A DNA stretch of 64,000 nt from Streptomyces lichenis (GCF_023218175.1 NZ_JALPTH010000022.1:1-64000); one strand, 5' to 3'; shown: positions 33,366-42,172, counted from the stretch's first letter. The notes: generated by a model not told the origin, from the letters alone. Numbers and translations: made by a program.

Positions 33366-34486
33366 GGTGTGGCTACCTCCTGGTCCTCCCCCGTCCAGCC
33401 GGGGCCGAGGTGCAGTCTCCCCCAGGCGGCGTCGTCCAGGTCGGCCAGCCGGTCGGCGCGGTCGCGGGGCGGCGGCGGGGCGAGGTCGCCGGGGACGGTG
33501 AGGGCGGCGGCGGCCGCCAGATGGCCGTGCCGGGCCCGGGCCCGCAGCGGCAGTCCGCGCAGGGTGGCGGAGAGGAACCCGGCGGCGAAGGCGTCCCCGG
33601 CGCCCACCGGCGCGACCACGTCCACCCGGGGCGCGGGCACCTCCACCGGGTCGGCGCCGCCCGCGTACACCACGGCCCCGTCCGCACCGCGCTTGACGAC
33701 CAGCACCTCCGGTTCCGGGAGGGCGGCGCGAATCGCGCCGGGGCCGTGCAGGCCGAAGGCGTCGGCGGCCTCGTCCTCCCCGGTGAACACCAGGTCGGCG
33801 CCGCGCGCCAGGTCGAGCAGGACCCGGGCGCGGGCGGGCTCGGGCCACAGTCCGGGGCGGTGGTTGATGTCGAAGGAGACCAGGGGGCGGCCGGGGCGGC
33901 GGGCGGTGAGGGCCCGGGTGAGGTCGAGGCAGCCGGGCGAGAGGGCGGCGGTGATCCCGGAGAGATGGAGGACGCGCGTGCCGGTGAGGTCGGCGGGGCG
34001 CAGGGTGTCGGGGGACATGGCGGAGGCGGCCGATCCGGTGCGGTAGTACAGCACCTCATGGGTGCCGCTGGCCCGGTCGGTGGCGGTGCGGAAGTAGATG
34101 CCGGTGGGGCGCAGCGGGTCGCGCCGTACGGCGGAGGTGTCCACTCCGTACGCGGCGATCGTGGCCACCAGATGGTCGCCGAAGCCGTCCGCGCCGACCC
34201 GGCTGACCCAGCGGGTGCGGTGCCCGGCGGCGGCCAGGGCGCAGGCGACATTGGACTCGGCGCCGCCGATGGTGCGGGTGAAGGAGGGCACCTCGGCGAG
34301 GCGGCCGGGGCGGGAGGGCAGGAAGGTGACCATGGACTCGCCGAGGCAGACGACGTCGGTGACGTACGGAGGCGGGGAGCCCGCGGCTGCCGCTCCGGTG
34401 CCGGTCGTCGGGGCAGCGGCGGAGGCCGGCGCGGCGGTGCCGGTCGTCGGCTCGGCGGCTGCTGCTCCGGTGCCGGGTGCGGTCAC
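33362..34486 (-). CDS. PfkB-family sugar kinase, 2-keto-3-deoxygluconate kinase-like
   Basis: A 374-residue PfkB/ribokinase-family kinase starting with GTG at 34486 (GAGGAG upstream). After about 42 residues of Ala/Gly/Thr/Pro low-complexity sequence with internal repeats, the fold begins at VVCLGESMVTFLP, a start typical of 2-keto-3-deoxygluconate (KDG) kinases. The substrate region TIGGAESNVACALA, the ATP region EVLVVKRGADGAVV and the anion hole with catalytic Asp in VAPVGAGDAFAAGF are intact. It overlaps the regulator gene by 4 bp. In this cluster it would phosphorylate the keto-deoxy sugar acid made by the divergent PLP enzyme. Confidence 0.82.
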   Translation of the reverse strand: MTAPGTGAAAAEPTTGTAAPASAAAPTTGTGAAAAGSPPPYVTDVVCLGESMVTFLPSRPGRLAEVPSFTRTIGGAESNVACALAAAGHRTRWVSRVGADGFGDHLVATIAAYGVDTSAVRRDPLRPTGIYFRTATDRASGTHEVLYYRTGSAASAMSPDTLRPADLTGTRVLHLSGITAALSPGCLDLTRALTARRPGRPLVSFDINHRPGLWPEPARARVLLDLARGADLVFTGEDEAADAFGLHGPGAIRAALPEPEVLVVKRGADGAVVYAGGADPVEVPAPRVDVVAPVGAGDAFAAGFLSATLRGLPLRARARHGHLAAAAALTVPGDLAPPPPRDRADRLADLDDAAWGRLHLGPGWTGEDQEVATP

Positions 34487-34535
34487 GTCGGGGGGCTCCT
34501 CACGGCGGATGCTGGTCGGGGGCGATGGGTAGGGC

Positions 34536-34609
34536 GGGAGTGCGGCGGGCTTCGGTGGGAGTGCGGCGGGCTTCGGTCGGGGGGGGGGCGGGCTTGGGGG
34601 GGGGGGGGG
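34536..34609. repeat. 21-bp tandem repeat and long G-tracts in the divergent promoter
   Basis: A 21-bp unit beginning GGGAGTGCGGCG is repeated perfectly twice (34536-34556 and 34557-34577). It is followed by a run of 10 G (34579-34588) and a run of 14 G (34596-34609). These tracts lie between the kinase start and the deaminase promoter. Such runs are prone to slippage, in the cell and also during sequencing. Confidence 0.8.
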
Positions 34610-34622
34610 TGGCCGGGGTCCG

Positions 34623-34652
34623 TTGACCGGGTGCTGAGCCGGATGCTAGACA
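34623..34652 (+). promoter_or_regulatory. probable promoter of the deaminase-deacylase pair
   Basis: TTGACC (34623-34628) and TAGACA (34647-34652) are spaced by 18 bases and resemble a vegetative -35/-10 pair. They lie 70 bp upstream of the preferred GTG start and just upstream of an inverted repeat at 34678-34694. Confidence 0.5.
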
Positions 34653-34677
34653 GCGGTAAGCGTTCTACGCAATGACC

Positions 34678-34694
34678 GTTGCAGTGAGTGCAAC
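34678..34694. promoter_or_regulatory. inverted repeat, candidate IclR-type operator
   Basis: GTTGCA-GTGAG-TGCAAC has perfect 6-base arms and a 5-base centre, a size typical of IclR operators. If translation starts at the GTG at 34723 it lies in the untranslated leader, just downstream of the likely promoter, where a bound regulator would block transcription. Binding by the neighbouring IclR protein is inferred. Confidence 0.45.
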
Positions 34695-34722
34695 ACCACC
34701 CCGTACCGCACCGGAGGGCACC

Positions 34723-35994
34723 GTGGCCGCCGATCATCCGCACACCGAGCGCGTCGACCACCGTTTCAAGGCGCTTCCGCCGGACGCCGAGGGGCTGACC
34801 GTCGGCGAGCTGGCCGCCGAGCGCCGCAACCTGTTCAGCGGCGGGTTCACCACCCCGGTGCTCGCCCTCTCCGCCGAGTCGGTGGAGCACAATCTGCGGC
34901 TCCTGGAGACCTACGCCGAGCGGCACGGGCTGGCCTTCGCCCCGCACGGCAAGACCTCGATGGCCCCGCAGCTGTTCGACCGCCAGCTGGCGTACGGGGC
35001 GTGGGGGATCACCGCCGCCGTACCGCACCAGGCCCGGGTGTACCGGGCGTTCGGGGTGCGGCGGATCTTCCTCGCCAACGAGCTGGTGGACCCCGCCGCG
35101 CTGCGCTGGCTGGCCGGTGAGCTGGACGCCGACCCGGAGTTCGCCTTCATCGCGTATGTGGACTCGGTACGCGGGGTGGAGCTGATGGACCAGGCCCTCA
35201 CGGCGGCCGGGGCGGTGCGGCCGGTGGAGGTGGTGGTGGAGCTCGGCGCCGGTACGGGCGCCCGTACCGGGGCGCGTACCGAGGCCGACTGCGCCGCCGT
35301 CGCGGACGCGGTCGCCGCCGCGCCCACGCTGCGGCTGGTGGGGGTCGCCGGGTACGAGGGCGAGGTCCCGGACGCCACCGAGGAGCGGGTACGCGCCTGG
35401 CTGCACCGGCTCACCGGGCTGGCCGCCGACTTCGACCGGGCCGGGCGGTTCGGCCCGGAGGTGGAGCGGGTCGTGGTGAGCGCGGGCGGCAGCGCCTGGT
35501 TCGACACGGTGGCCGAGGTCTTCGCCGAGCTGCCCGAGCTCTCCCGGCCGGCGCTGAAGCTGCTGCGCTCCGGGGCGTATGTCTCGCACGACGACGGCCA
35601 CTACCGCCGGCTCACCCCGTTCAACCGGGTGCCCGAGGAGGGCGCGCTCCAGCCGGCCTTCCGGCTCTGGGCCCAGGTGGTCTCCCGGCCCGCGCCCGGG
35701 CAGGCCTTCGTCAACGCGGGCAAGCGGGACGCCGCCCACGATCTGCATCTGCCCGAGGCCCAGGTGGTCCGCTCGGCGCGGGACGGCTCCCTCCGCCCGG
35801 CCGAGGGGATCACCGTCACCGGACTGTCCGACCAGCACGGCTGGCTGACCACGGCGGAGGGCGTGGAGTTGGAGGTCGGCGACTGGGTCGGCCTGGGGCT
35901 GTCCCACCCCTGCACGGCCTTCGACAAGTGGCAGCTCATCCCGCTGGTCGAGGCCGACGGCACCGTCGCCGACTACATCCGCACCTTCTTCTGA
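34723..35994 (+). CDS. D-amino acid deaminase/D-threonine-aldolase-like PLP enzyme
   Basis: From the GTG at 34723 (GGAGGG 4 bases upstream) the product has 423 residues; an in-frame ATG at 34672 would add 17 residues and place a candidate operator inside the gene. It is a fold-type III PLP enzyme (alanine racemase-like barrel plus D-serine dehydratase-like C-terminus). The PLP lysine lies in FAPHGKTSMAPQ. The zinc-binding His and Cys are visible in GLGLSHPCTAFDKW. Enzymes of this group remove water and ammonia from D-hydroxy-amino acids, such as D-serine or D-glucosaminate. With GntP and a KDG-like kinase opposite it, a sugar-derived D-amino acid is the likely substrate. Confidence 0.82.
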   Translation: MAADHPHTERVDHRFKALPPDAEGLTVGELAAERRNLFSGGFTTPVLALSAESVEHNLRLLETYAERHGLAFAPHGKTSMAPQLFDRQLAYGAWGITAAVPHQARVYRAFGVRRIFLANELVDPAALRWLAGELDADPEFAFIAYVDSVRGVELMDQALTAAGAVRPVEVVVELGAGTGARTGARTEADCAAVADAVAAAPTLRLVGVAGYEGEVPDATEERVRAWLHRLTGLAADFDRAGRFGPEVERVVVSAGGSAWFDTVAEVFAELPELSRPALKLLRSGAYVSHDDGHYRRLTPFNRVPEEGALQPAFRLWAQVVSRPAPGQAFVNAGKRDAAHDLHLPEAQVVRSARDGSLRPAEGITVTGLSDQHGWLTTAEGVELEVGDWVGLGLSHPCTAFDKWQLIPLVEADGTVADYIRTFF

Positions 35995-36016
35995 TTCACG
36001 CGAGCGAGGGCAGGCC

Positions 36017-37627
36017 ATGGACCTGGTGATACGGGATGTGACGGTGGTCGACGGCGGCGGCGGGGCCCCCTACCGCGCCGACGCGGGCATCAGCGGCGGC
36101 AGGATCGCCGCCCTGCGACGGGAGGGCGAGCCCGCGCTGAGCGGGCGGCGGGTGCTGGACGCGGACGGGCTGGCGCTCGCCCCCGGCTTCATCGACATGC
36201 ACGCCCACAGCGATCTGGCGCTGCTGCGCGACCCCGACCACAGCGCCAAGGCCGCCCAGGGCGTCACCCTGGAAGTCCTCGGCCAGGACGGGCTGTCCTA
36301 CGCCCCGGTGGACGACCGCACCCTGGCCCAGGTCCGCTCCGCCATCACCGGCTGGAACGGCGACGGCTCCGACATCGACTTCGACTGGCGCACGGTCGGC
36401 GGCTATCTGGACCGGCTGGACCGGGGCTTCGACGGGCAGGGCATCGCCGTCAACGCCGCCTATCTCGTCCCCCAGGGCACGGTCCGGATGCACGCCATGG
36501 GCTGGGAGGACCGCCCGCCGACCCCGGGCGAGCTGGCCGCCATGCGGCGGCTGGTCGCCGAGGGGCTGGAGCAGGGCGCGGTCGGGCTGTCCTCCGGGCT
36601 GACCTACACCCCCGGGATGTACGCGGACGACGCCGAACTGACCGAGCTCTGCCGGGTGGTGGCCTCCTACGGTGGCTACTACTGCCCGCACCACCGCAGC
36701 TACGGCGCCGGGGCGCTGGAGGCGTACGCGGAGATGGTGGCCCTGACCCGGCGTGCGGGCTGCGCCCTGCATCTGGCCCACGCCACCATGAACTTCGGCG
36801 TCAACCGGGGGCGGGCCGGGGAGCTGCTGACCCTGCTGGACGGGGCGCTCGCCGAGGGCGCCGACATCACCCTGGACAGCTATCCGTACACCCCGGGCTG
36901 CACCACCCTGGTGGCGATGCTGCCCAGTTGGGCGGGCGAGGGCGGCCCGGAGGCGGTGCTGGCCCGGTTGGCGGACGAGACCCTGGCCGAGGAGATCCGC
37001 CGCCATCTGGAGGAGCTGGGCTCGGACGGCTGCCACGGGGTGCCGATCGAGTGGGAGACGATCGAGATCTCCGGGGTGTCCGATCCGGCGTTCGCCGCGT
37101 ACGTGGGCACCACCGTGCGGGCGGCGGCCGAGGCGCGCGGCGAGGCGCCGTGGACCACGGCCCGCCGGCTGCTGATCGGCGACCGGCTGGGCACGACGAT
37201 CCTCCAGCATGTCGGCCATGAGGAGAACGTCCGGGCGATCATGCGCCACCGGGTGCACACCGGCGGTTCGGACGGCATCCTCAAGGGCGCCAAGCCGCAT
37301 CCGCGCGCCTATGGCACCTTCCCGCACTATCTGGGCCACTACGCCCGCGAGCTGGGCGTGCTGTCCCTTCCGGAGGCGGTCGCCCACCTCACCTCCCGGC
37401 CCGCCGCCCGGCTCCGGCTGCCCGACCGGGGCCTGGTCCGCGAGGGCTACCGGGCCGACCTGGCGCTCTTCGACCCGGAGACGGTCGCCGCCGGCTCCAC
37501 CTTCGAGCGGCCCCGCACCCTGCCGACCGGCATCCCGTACGTGCTGATCGACGGCCGGTTCACCATCGAGGACGGCCGCCGCACCGATGTGCTGGCGGGC
37601 CGCGCGGTTCGGCGCACACCGGTGTGA
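36017..37627 (+). CDS. N-acyl-D-amino acid deacylase (D-aminoacylase family)
   Basis: This 536-residue amidohydrolase removes the acyl group from N-acyl-D-amino acids. It has the metal motif FIDMHAHSD, His in the LHLAHATMNFG region and the family hallmark GGSDGILKGAKPHPRAYGTF with the catalytic Asp. The two-part fold (small beta domain at both ends, TIM barrel between) and length are typical. It lies 22 bp after the PLP deaminase, so both are probably one transcript. It would free the D-amino compound that the deaminase then uses. Confidence 0.88.
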   Translation: MDLVIRDVTVVDGGGGAPYRADAGISGGRIAALRREGEPALSGRRVLDADGLALAPGFIDMHAHSDLALLRDPDHSAKAAQGVTLEVLGQDGLSYAPVDDRTLAQVRSAITGWNGDGSDIDFDWRTVGGYLDRLDRGFDGQGIAVNAAYLVPQGTVRMHAMGWEDRPPTPGELAAMRRLVAEGLEQGAVGLSSGLTYTPGMYADDAELTELCRVVASYGGYYCPHHRSYGAGALEAYAEMVALTRRAGCALHLAHATMNFGVNRGRAGELLTLLDGALAEGADITLDSYPYTPGCTTLVAMLPSWAGEGGPEAVLARLADETLAEEIRRHLEELGSDGCHGVPIEWETIEISGVSDPAFAAYVGTTVRAAAEARGEAPWTTARRLLIGDRLGTTILQHVGHEENVRAIMRHRVHTGGSDGILKGAKPHPRAYGTFPHYLGHYARELGVLSLPEAVAHLTSRPAARLRLPDRGLVREGYRADLALFDPETVAAGSTFERPRTLPTGIPYVLIDGRFTIEDGRRTDVLAGRAVRRTPV

Positions 37628-37725
37628 GGGCCGACCCGTCACGCCCGGGCCCCCGCTCCCCCGGCGCCCGCTGCCGCTTGCGGCGGTCCGGCACCCCGGC
37701 TGTGCCCGGCCGGCGGGCGGGTCGC

Positions 37726-39495
37726 TCACACGTCCTCCGGCAGGTCCAGCACCGCCAGCCATATCCGGTACTCGAAGTCGCCGTCGCCGCACTGCCAGTG
37801 GCACTGGAGCAGCAGTATCCGGCCGTCCACCCGCCACTCCCAGGAGCGGCTTCCATCGCCGTATCGCAGATACCGCCGGTCCTCCTCCGGGGTGCCGAAC
37901 CGGGCGGTGAGCCGCTCCCTCAGCTCGTCGGCCAGCTCGTGGATGCCGTCCGAGACCACCTCCGAGAGGAAGTCGTAGGCGCCCCAGTGCTCTTCGGACA
38001 CATACCAGCCGGCGAGCGTCAGCATGCCGCCGTACCAGCCGTGCTCCCGTAGGTCGTAGTCGTCGTCCTCGGACAGCTCACAGGGGTCGTCCTCGCTGTC
38101 GAAGACCAGCGAGCGGGCCAGGAAGAGCCGGGGCTCCTGGGTGAGCAGCCGGGCGGCCACCTCGCCCACCTCACCGTCGAAGGCCTCCGGGTGGTCGATC
38201 AGCTCCTCCCGCCCGGGCGCCAGGAACGGCATCGGTGCCGCGAAGGTGCCCGGCGCGGCCGTGCCCTCCCAGACGACGGCGCCCGAGGCGGCCCGTATCC
38301 GGAGCACCGAACCGCCGTCCGGCGCCGCGGCCTCCAGCCGGCACACCTCCCGGCCGTCCGGGTCGACCCGCACCACGGACCCGTCGTGGTCCAGGAAGGG
38401 GGCGGTGCCCAGCCCGTGGTCGAAGCCCACCGGCCAGCCGTCGTCGTCGGTGACCGGCTCCCGGTAGGGCATCGCCAGGAAGGCGCCGTCCGGGCGGAGC
38501 ACTCCCCACTGCCCCTGCCACTCCCGGCGCACCACGGCCGCGCCGCAGGGGTCGAAGTGGTCGGCGTAAGTGTACTGAGGGGCGATCACCATGGCGCCGG
38601 TGGTGTCGGCGAAGCCGTAGAGCAGGTCGTTGCGCATCCGGACCAGTCCCTGGGCCGTCACCTCGCCCACGTCCCGGCGCTCGGCCTCCAGCACCGGGCG
38701 GCCCCGGCCGTCCAGATAGCCCTCCCGGTACCGCCGCTCCTCGTCGAACGCGATGAAGTAGGCCAGCCCGTAGGTGTTGTAGGACTCCAGCCGCTGGTAG
38801 CGGGGCTCCACCGCCCACTTTCCGGTCCGGTCGATCAGTCCCCACTTCTCGCCGACCCGCACCCCGGCCAGCCCGTCCGGGCCGAACGGCCGGGCGCCGT
38901 CGAAGCGGTCGGGGATCACCAACTCGCCGGACCGGTCGACATAGCCGCACCGGCCGCCCTCGGCCAGCCGGGCCCCGGCGAGCCCGCAGGCGCTGAACGG
39001 GCCCACCGCCTCGTACGGCCCGGAGAGCACCAGCGCACCTGTGGGGTCGATCCAGCCGGGGCCGTCCTCGGTGCGGACCACCGCCAGCCCGTGCCGGAAC
39101 TCGGCCGCCGCTGTGAACCGGGGCGCGACCACCGGCGTACCGGACCCGTCCACATAACCCCAGCGCCCGTCCTCGTCGCCCTCGCCGTGCTGGAAGCGGC
39201 CGAACCCGTGGCCGTCCAGCGGGTGCGCGTACCGCCATATCGGCGGGGCCACCCAGCGTCCGGCCCGGTCCACGTACCCCCATCGGCCCCCGGTGTCGGC
39301 GGCCGGGGCTATCGGGCCGTGTGGCCCGTCCCCGGCGAAGGCGCCGACCGCCGTCAGATCCGGCTCCCGGACCAGCCGCCCGGCCGCGTCGACCAGCGCG
39401 AACCGCCGACCGAACGGGGCGGCGCCGGTGACCTCCACCGGCCACGGCGGACGCCCCGCCAACGTGGCGGCGGAGGAGGAAGAAGGGGGCTGCAT
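37726..39495 (-). CDS. WG-repeat protein
   Basis: A 589-residue cytoplasmic protein. The ATG at 39495 has CAGGAG upstream; an open frame to 39564 is less likely. Residues about 35-370 contain eight to nine repeats of the WG type, for example WGYVDRAGRWVAPPIW, CGYVDRSGELVIPDRF and WGLIDRTGKWAVEPRY. The C-terminal third (about 390-589) is acidic and Trp-rich and looks like a separate domain. WG repeats form small beta units whose function is not established. It is converging with the D-aminoacylase gene and has no obvious operon partner. Confidence 0.8.
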   Translation of the reverse strand: MQPPSSSSAATLAGRPPWPVEVTGAAPFGRRFALVDAAGRLVREPDLTAVGAFAGDGPHGPIAPAADTGGRWGYVDRAGRWVAPPIWRYAHPLDGHGFGRFQHGEGDEDGRWGYVDGSGTPVVAPRFTAAAEFRHGLAVVRTEDGPGWIDPTGALVLSGPYEAVGPFSACGLAGARLAEGGRCGYVDRSGELVIPDRFDGARPFGPDGLAGVRVGEKWGLIDRTGKWAVEPRYQRLESYNTYGLAYFIAFDEERRYREGYLDGRGRPVLEAERRDVGEVTAQGLVRMRNDLLYGFADTTGAMVIAPQYTYADHFDPCGAAVVRREWQGQWGVLRPDGAFLAMPYREPVTDDDGWPVGFDHGLGTAPFLDHDGSVVRVDPDGREVCRLEAAAPDGGSVLRIRAASGAVVWEGTAAPGTFAAPMPFLAPGREELIDHPEAFDGEVGEVAARLLTQEPRLFLARSLVFDSEDDPCELSEDDDYDLREHGWYGGMLTLAGWYVSEEHWGAYDFLSEVVSDGIHELADELRERLTARFGTPEEDRRYLRYGDGSRSWEWRVDGRILLLQCHWQCGDGDFEYRIWLAVLDLPEDV

Positions 39496-39601
39496 GGCAC
39501 CACTCCTGAGGGGCGGGACGACCCGGCTGTCGTCATCACAGACCGTAACCGCCGCCACTGACAACGCCCCGTCCGTACCAGGGAGGGCAGGTGAGAGAGG
39601 G

Positions 39602-41107
39602 TCAGATGGACGCGTCCTCTGCCTTACGCCGCTGTTCGGGGAGCGCCCGGAGGCCGCCCGCCCGACCCGCCTCGGCGCGCAGCAGCCACCATCCGGCGAG
39701 GGCGGCGAGCGCCGCGAGGACGAAGCCGTACCAGGGGGTGGCGCCCGAGGGGTGGGTCTCGTAGGTGAGGGCCGCCGTGAGCACGGCGAGCGCCCGGCCG
39801 GCGCGGCCGTCCCACCCGGCGGCGGCGACCGCGCCCAGCCCCCAGAGCAGATACCAGGGCTGCACCATCGGGGAGAGCACCACCAGCGCGGTGAGCGCGA
39901 GCCCCAGGCTGTACACCGGGTCCAGCCGACCGCGCGCCGAGCGCAGCGCGAGCAGGGCGACCAGGACGAGCGCGGCCAGCAGTCCGGCGGTCTGGACGAC
40001 GGACTTCACCGAGCCGGCCGCGCCGGGGCCGAGCCCGGCGAGGAGGCGCAGCCCCTCCCCCAGGGCCAGTCCGAGGTCGCTGGTGACCGACAGGGCGGTG
40101 TGGATGGAGCCGGCGACGCTCTGGGTGCGCAGCCAGCCGAAGCCGGTGCCGGCCGCCAGCGAGGCGCCCGCCACTACGGCGGCGGCGACCAGCCCGGGGG
40201 CGAGGAGGCCCTTGGCGACCCGGGCGGCGGCCGGGCGGCCGGTGGCGGCGCGGCCGACCAGGACGCCGATGAAGAGCAGCGCCAGCGCGGCCGGCGACTT
40301 GACCATCATCGCCAGCCCCACGGCCGCGCTGCCCAGCACCCAGCGGCCGCGCCGGGCCAGCACCACCCCGGTCAGCATCAGTGCGATCATCAGCCCGTCG
40401 TTGTGGATACCGCCGACCACATGCATCAGCAGCAGCGGGTTCAGCACCCCGAGCCAGAGCGCCCCGGCCTCCCGGCCCTCCGCCTCCCGGCGCTCGCCCC
40501 CCGGGGCGCCCGTGCCGGAGGTCGCCAGGCGCCGCACCGCCCACACGATCAGCAGCAGCGCGGCGAGGGCGAGCAGCCGCAGGGCGAGCACCGCCGGGAC
40601 GAGGGTGCCGCCGGTCGCCCCGGCCACCGCCCTGGCGAGCAGCAGGAAGAAGGGGCCGTACGGGGCCGGGGTGTCCCGCCAGTTGCCGCCGACGCTCGCG
40701 GCGGCGTCCCCGCCGGGCCCGGCCGGGTCCAGCACCGAGGGCCCGGCCTGGTACACGTCGTGGCCCTCCAGCACCATGGCGCCCTGGGCGATGTAGCTGT
40801 AGACGTCCGCGCTGTACAGCGGCGGGGTGAGCGCGAGCGGGGCGGCCCAGCAGCCCAGGGTGGCCAGGGTGTGCCGGACCGTGGCGCCGGACCGGCCGTA
40901 CGCCCACCAGGCGGCGAGCAGCAGGGTGAGCCCGGCGTAGGCGAGGAGGGCGCCGGCCGTCTCGGCCCCGGTGCCGTGCGGCGTCCACAGGCCCCAGGGG
41001 TCGCGCGCCGGCAGGGTGCCGGCGGTCCAGCCGCCGGCCGCCATCGCGACCGCCCCCGCGAATCCCAGCCACCGCGATCCGGTGGCGCTCCGTGCCCGTG
41101 CCCACAT
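39602..41107 (-). CDS. MptB-like polyprenol-phosphomannose-dependent mannosyltransferase
   Basis: A 501-residue membrane glycosyltransferase of the GT-C fold with about twelve helices. The first extracytoplasmic loop contains LTPPLYSADVYSYIAQGAMV, the pattern of actinobacterial alpha-1,6-mannosyltransferases of the MptA/MptB group, with the acidic residue expected to act in catalysis. GGNWRDTPAPYGPFFLLLA and VGGIHNDGLMIALML are further family landmarks. The role is probably in lipomannan-like or other envelope mannan synthesis. It is 46 bp downstream of nothing on its own strand except the SDR gene, with which it may be co-transcribed. Confidence 0.8.
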   Translation of the reverse strand: MWARARSATGSRWLGFAGAVAMAAGGWTAGTLPARDPWGLWTPHGTGAETAGALLAYAGLTLLLAAWWAYGRSGATVRHTLATLGCWAAPLALTPPLYSADVYSYIAQGAMVLEGHDVYQAGPSVLDPAGPGGDAAASVGGNWRDTPAPYGPFFLLLARAVAGATGGTLVPAVLALRLLALAALLLIVWAVRRLATSGTGAPGGERREAEGREAGALWLGVLNPLLLMHVVGGIHNDGLMIALMLTGVVLARRGRWVLGSAAVGLAMMVKSPAALALLFIGVLVGRAATGRPAAARVAKGLLAPGLVAAAVVAGASLAAGTGFGWLRTQSVAGSIHTALSVTSDLGLALGEGLRLLAGLGPGAAGSVKSVVQTAGLLAALVLVALLALRSARGRLDPVYSLGLALTALVVLSPMVQPWYLLWGLGAVAAAGWDGRAGRALAVLTAALTYETHPSGATPWYGFVLAALAALAGWWLLRAEAGRAGGLRALPEQRRKAEDASI

Positions 41108-41153
41108 GACCGGCCAACCTATCCCGGGCGCCGGGGCCGCCCGGGAGCAGGGG

Positions 41154-41996
41154 CTATCCGGAGACGTCCGGGGAGGCGGTGCGGCCGCCGGCCCGGGTGA
41201 AGGAGGTGTTGACGGCCGTGATCCCGCCGTCGACCCGGAGGGTGGTGCCGGTGATCCAGGCGGCGTCGGCGGAGGCCAGGAAGGCGACGGCGGCCGCGAT
41301 GTCCTCCGGCTCGCCGACCCGGCCCAGCGGGTAGGCGTGCTCGGCCAGCTCCTTCAGGGCGTCCTCGCGGCCCGCCCAGGCCCGGGTGCGGATGGTGCCG
41401 GGGTTGATCTGGTTGACGCGTACGCCATGGGCGGCGGCCTCGTCGGCGAGGGTGCGGGTCAGCGAGGCCAGCGCCCCCTTGGCGGCGCTGTAGGCGTGGC
41501 CGCCGAAGGACTGGTCGGCGTTGATCGAGCCGATGTGCACGATGGCGCCGCGCCCGGAGGCGGCCAGGTGCGGCAGCGCGGCCCGGGCGCAGCGCAGCGC
41601 CCCGGTGAGGGTGACGTCCAGGGCGCGGTGCCAGAGCTCGTCGGTGAGGGCGGTGACGGAGGGGACGTCCGCGGTGGGGCCGAGGGCGTTGCCGACCAGC
41701 ACGTCCAGCCCGCCGAAGGTCTCGGCGGCGTACGCCACGGCGGCCTCCACGCTGTCCGTGTCGGCCACGTCGCACCGCAGCGCCACAGCCCCCTGCACCG
41801 CGTCCGCCGTCTCCCGGGCGGCGTCCTCGTCCACGTCCGCCACCAGCACCCGCGCCCCCTCGGCCGCCAGCCGCCGCACGGTGGCCGCCCCGATCCCCCG
41901 CCCGCCCCCGGTCACCAGCGCCCCGTACCCCCGAAACCGCCCCAGCCCGTACCCGTCCGCCTGCCCCTGCCGGTCTGCCCTCGCGTCTGCGTCCAT
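41154..41996 (-). CDS. short-chain dehydrogenase/reductase
   Basis: A 280-residue classical SDR. It has the dinucleotide motif TGGGRGIG near residue 31, an acidic residue DVDED after the second strand (suggesting NAD preference), Ser in HIGSINADQSFG and the catalytic Tyr/Lys in YSAAK. The C-terminus (ITGTTLRVDGGI) is standard. The substrate cannot be read from the sequence; enzymes of this look often oxidise sugars or secondary alcohols. It lies upstream of the MptB-like gene on the same strand, 46 bp apart. Confidence 0.88.
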   Translation of the reverse strand: MDADARADRQGQADGYGLGRFRGYGALVTGGGRGIGAATVRRLAAEGARVLVADVDEDAARETADAVQGAVALRCDVADTDSVEAAVAYAAETFGGLDVLVGNALGPTADVPSVTALTDELWHRALDVTLTGALRCARAALPHLAASGRGAIVHIGSINADQSFGGHAYSAAKGALASLTRTLADEAAAHGVRVNQINPGTIRTRAWAGREDALKELAEHAYPLGRVGEPEDIAAAVAFLASADAAWITGTTLRVDGGITAVNTSFTRAGGRTASPDVSG

Positions 41997-42115
41997 CCGG
42001 CGATGATCACCCGGAGAGAGGGCACGGGGCCAGGGGGAGGCCTCACCCGTACGGGGGTATGGCCTGGTTCGTCCCCGGCCGGTGGGGGGACCTGACAGAG
42101 CCGGGGTGGGGCGGA

Positions 42116-42129
42116 GTGACCTGGGTCAC
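42116..42129. promoter_or_regulatory. Crp-like palindrome upstream of the aminotransferase
   Basis: GTGACC-TG-GGTCAC is a perfect 14-bp palindrome 43 bp upstream of the start codon. It fits the GTG-N6-GNCAC form reported for the Streptomyces cAMP receptor protein. Other GTGAC/GTCAC-binding regulators are possible. Confidence 0.45.
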
Positions 42130-42172
42130 AAAGGTCGGGCGGCTCGGGTGGGGCGGTCGTAAGCTCGCGTGC

